A program made the translations under genes and the position numbers. A DNA stretch of 64,000 bases from an uncultured Tenacibaculum sp. (GTDB lineage: Bacteria; Bacteroidota; Bacteroidia; Flavobacteriales; Flavobacteriaceae). The notes beneath the pieces are model-generated. The model searched no databases and had not been told where the DNA came from. It worked only from the letters and a program-made list of their open reading frames with translations. The stretch covers positions 62,001 through 126,000 of the forward strand of contig NZ_CANNBW010000014.1 of NCBI RefSeq assembly GCF_947502995.1, written 5' to 3'. Positions 62,892-64,000 of the stretch are shown here, piece by piece (position 1 is the stretch's first letter; each line of letters starts with the position of its first letter).

Positions 62892-63495
62892 AAATATCAT
62901 TTTCGATTTTGGTGATGTATTCATTAATCTCGATAAACAAGCTACTTATGTAGCATTAGCCAAATTAGGTGTAAATGAAGTTTCAGAATCTATGATGCAA
63001 GTGTATTATGATTATGAAATGGGATTAATGACAACCGAAGAATTTGTTGGGTATTTTCATAATGAATTCAAGATAGATAAAGAAGCGTTAATTGATGCTT
63101 GGAATGCTATTTTATTAGATTTTCCATTGCGTAGGCTTAAGTTTTTAAAAGAATTAGCAGATTCGAAAAAGTACCGTTTGTTTTTACTAAGTAACACAAA
63201 TGATTTACATATTTCTTGGATTCAAAAGAATTGGGGAGATGAATTATATAATGAGTTTAAATCTTGTTATGAACAATTTTATTTATCTCATGAAATTAAT
63301 TTGAGAAAACCTAACGAAAATATCTATGAATTTGTTTTGAATGAAAATCAATTAATTGCAGAAGAAACATTCTTTATTGATGATACTAAAGAGAATACTG
63401 ATACTGCTAAGAATTTAGGAATTAAGGTTTGGAATATAGATCCTGCTAGCGAAGATGTTGTAGATTTGTTGTCGATAGAGGAATTTAACGTATGA
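62884..63495 (+). CDS. HAD-family hydrolase
   Basis: The 203-residue phosphatase-like protein has HAD motif I FDFGDVFINLD (nucleophile Asp near residue 8; the usual DxD second Asp is replaced in DFGDV), motif II LLSNTND, Lys in LRKPN, and motif III FIDDTKENTD. It resembles glucose-1-phosphatase/FMN-phosphatase-like proteins. Placed right after ribD, it may dephosphorylate the riboflavin pathway intermediate; that is inference. Confidence 0.88.
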   Translation: MIKNIIFDFGDVFINLDKQATYVALAKLGVNEVSESMMQVYYDYEMGLMTTEEFVGYFHNEFKIDKEALIDAWNAILLDFPLRRLKFLKELADSKKYRLFLLSNTNDLHISWIQKNWGDELYNEFKSCYEQFYLSHEINLRKPNENIYEFVLNENQLIAEETFFIDDTKENTDTAKNLGIKVWNIDPASEDVVDLLSIEEFNV

Positions 63496-64000
63496 TTTAT
63501 TTAGTTTTAAGTATTTTAATATCGAGCAGTTTATATGTGATTTTTAAACTTTTCGAGAGATTTAAGGTAGATACATTTCAAGCTATAGTAGTAAACTATA
63601 TTATAGCTTTTTCAATAGGGTATTTATATTCTCCTGTGAAATTACCAATTCAAGAAATACCTAGTCAACCTTGGTTTTTAGGAGCTTGTTTTTTAGGTTT
63701 TTTATTTATTACCATTTTCAATTTAATGGCTTTAACTTCACAAAAAAATGGACTTTCAGTAGCATCTGTATCTGGAAGAATGGCTGTTGTTATTCCAATT
63801 ATTTTTGGCGTTATTTTATATAACGAAAGTGTTACTATTGTAAAGGTAATTGGTATACTTTTGGCTTTGTTGGCTGTATATTTAACATCTGTTAAAGAAA
63901 ATAGTAAAACGATAGAAGGTAGTTCTTTACTTTTCCCTGTTCTTTTATTTTTAGGATCAGGAGCTATAGATACTTTACTTAAGTTTACTGAGGTTAATCA
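63492..64000 (+). CDS. EamA/DMT-type transporter, 5' part
   Basis: The frame starts at ATG 63492, overlapping the HAD stop codon by 4 bp, and runs off the right edge. The first 169 residues hold about five hydrophobic helices with SVSGRMAVVIPIIFGVILYNE, the repeat motif of drug/metabolite transporters. It may export a metabolite, and the substrate is unknown. Confidence 0.8.
   Translation, partial: MIYLVLSILISSSLYVIFKLFERFKVDTFQAIVVNYIIAFSIGYLYSPVKLPIQEIPSQPWFLGACFLGFLFITIFNLMALTSQKNGLSVASVSGRMAVVIPIIFGVILYNESVTIVKVIGILLALLAVYLTSVKENSKTIEGSSLLFPVLLFLGSGAIDTLLKFTEVN

Overview
The window is a 64 kb stretch of a low-GC (about 30% by eye) Bacteroidota chromosome, almost certainly family Flavobacteriaceae and possibly near Tenacibaculum or Polaribacter; the genus is only a guess. 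The evidence is gene content and style: a PorX-type type IX secretion (T9SS) regulator, a PorV/PorQ-family protein, a secreted nuclease with a T9SS sorting tail, a fused LpxC-FabZ, a split transketolase, many SusE-like or lipocalin-like lipoproteins, and promoters carrying the Bacteroidetes -7 motif TAnnTTTG instead of sigma70 boxes. I see no rRNA, CRISPR array, insertion sequence, prophage or integron. Two tRNA genes are present.

Layout. 1-7 kb: tail of an unidentified gene, a phytase-like lipoprotein, a DUF4105/PorV-like pair, a YheT hydrolase, pssA, and a divergent HxlR regulator/NAD(P)H oxidoreductase pair. 6.5-10 kb: a minus-strand envelope operon (kdsD, tatC, AhpD-like, lptB, small membrane protein). 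10-14.5 kb: recQ, a DUF1801/YdeI-like gene, a DUF4258 gene and a two-module lipocalin lipoprotein. 14.5-21.4 kb: a tight four-gene operon (stand-alone NRPS-type adenylation enzyme, six-helix membrane flavoprotein, enoyl-CoA hydratase, outer membrane protein) divergent from an OmpR-type two-component system. The shared control region carries 11-bp direct repeats and an inverted repeat. This is the best candidate for an undescribed system. 21.4-24.5 kb: ald, tsaE, porX. 24.7-31.7 kb: HD hydrolase, then the lipid A cluster lpxD, lpxC-fabZ, lpxA, efp, a second lpxD, and sucD. 31.9-35.8 kb: M16 protease lipoprotein and fabG. 35.8-41.5 kb: ECF sigma factor, FecR anti-sigma factor and STN-type TonB receptor, divergent from a five-module cysteine-bounded lipoprotein. 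41.7-42.6 kb: an XRE regulator with about six TTTACAnnTGTAAA-like operators upstream. 42.6-49.4 kb: purL, the T9SS nuclease and a carboxypeptidase-regulatory-like protein. 49.5-64 kb: tRNA-Leu, tRNA-Lys, aroK, a phosphoribosyltransferase, an Hsp15-like protein, an FKBP lipoprotein, several barrel proteins, half of a transketolase, maf, smpB, a SPOR protein, a THUMP-like methyltransferase, a pentapeptide-repeat protein, prmC, ribD, a HAD hydrolase and the start of an EamA-type transporter.

How the genes work together. Most of the window serves the cell envelope: phospholipid (pssA), lipid A (kdsD, lpx genes, lptB), Tat export, T9SS export and surface lipoproteins. Housekeeping genes (purL, ribD, aroK, sucD, fabG, ald, prmC, tsaE, smpB) lie between them. 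Regulation seems local, by divergent regulator/target pairs with visible repeats. All readings are by eye; no database search was possible.
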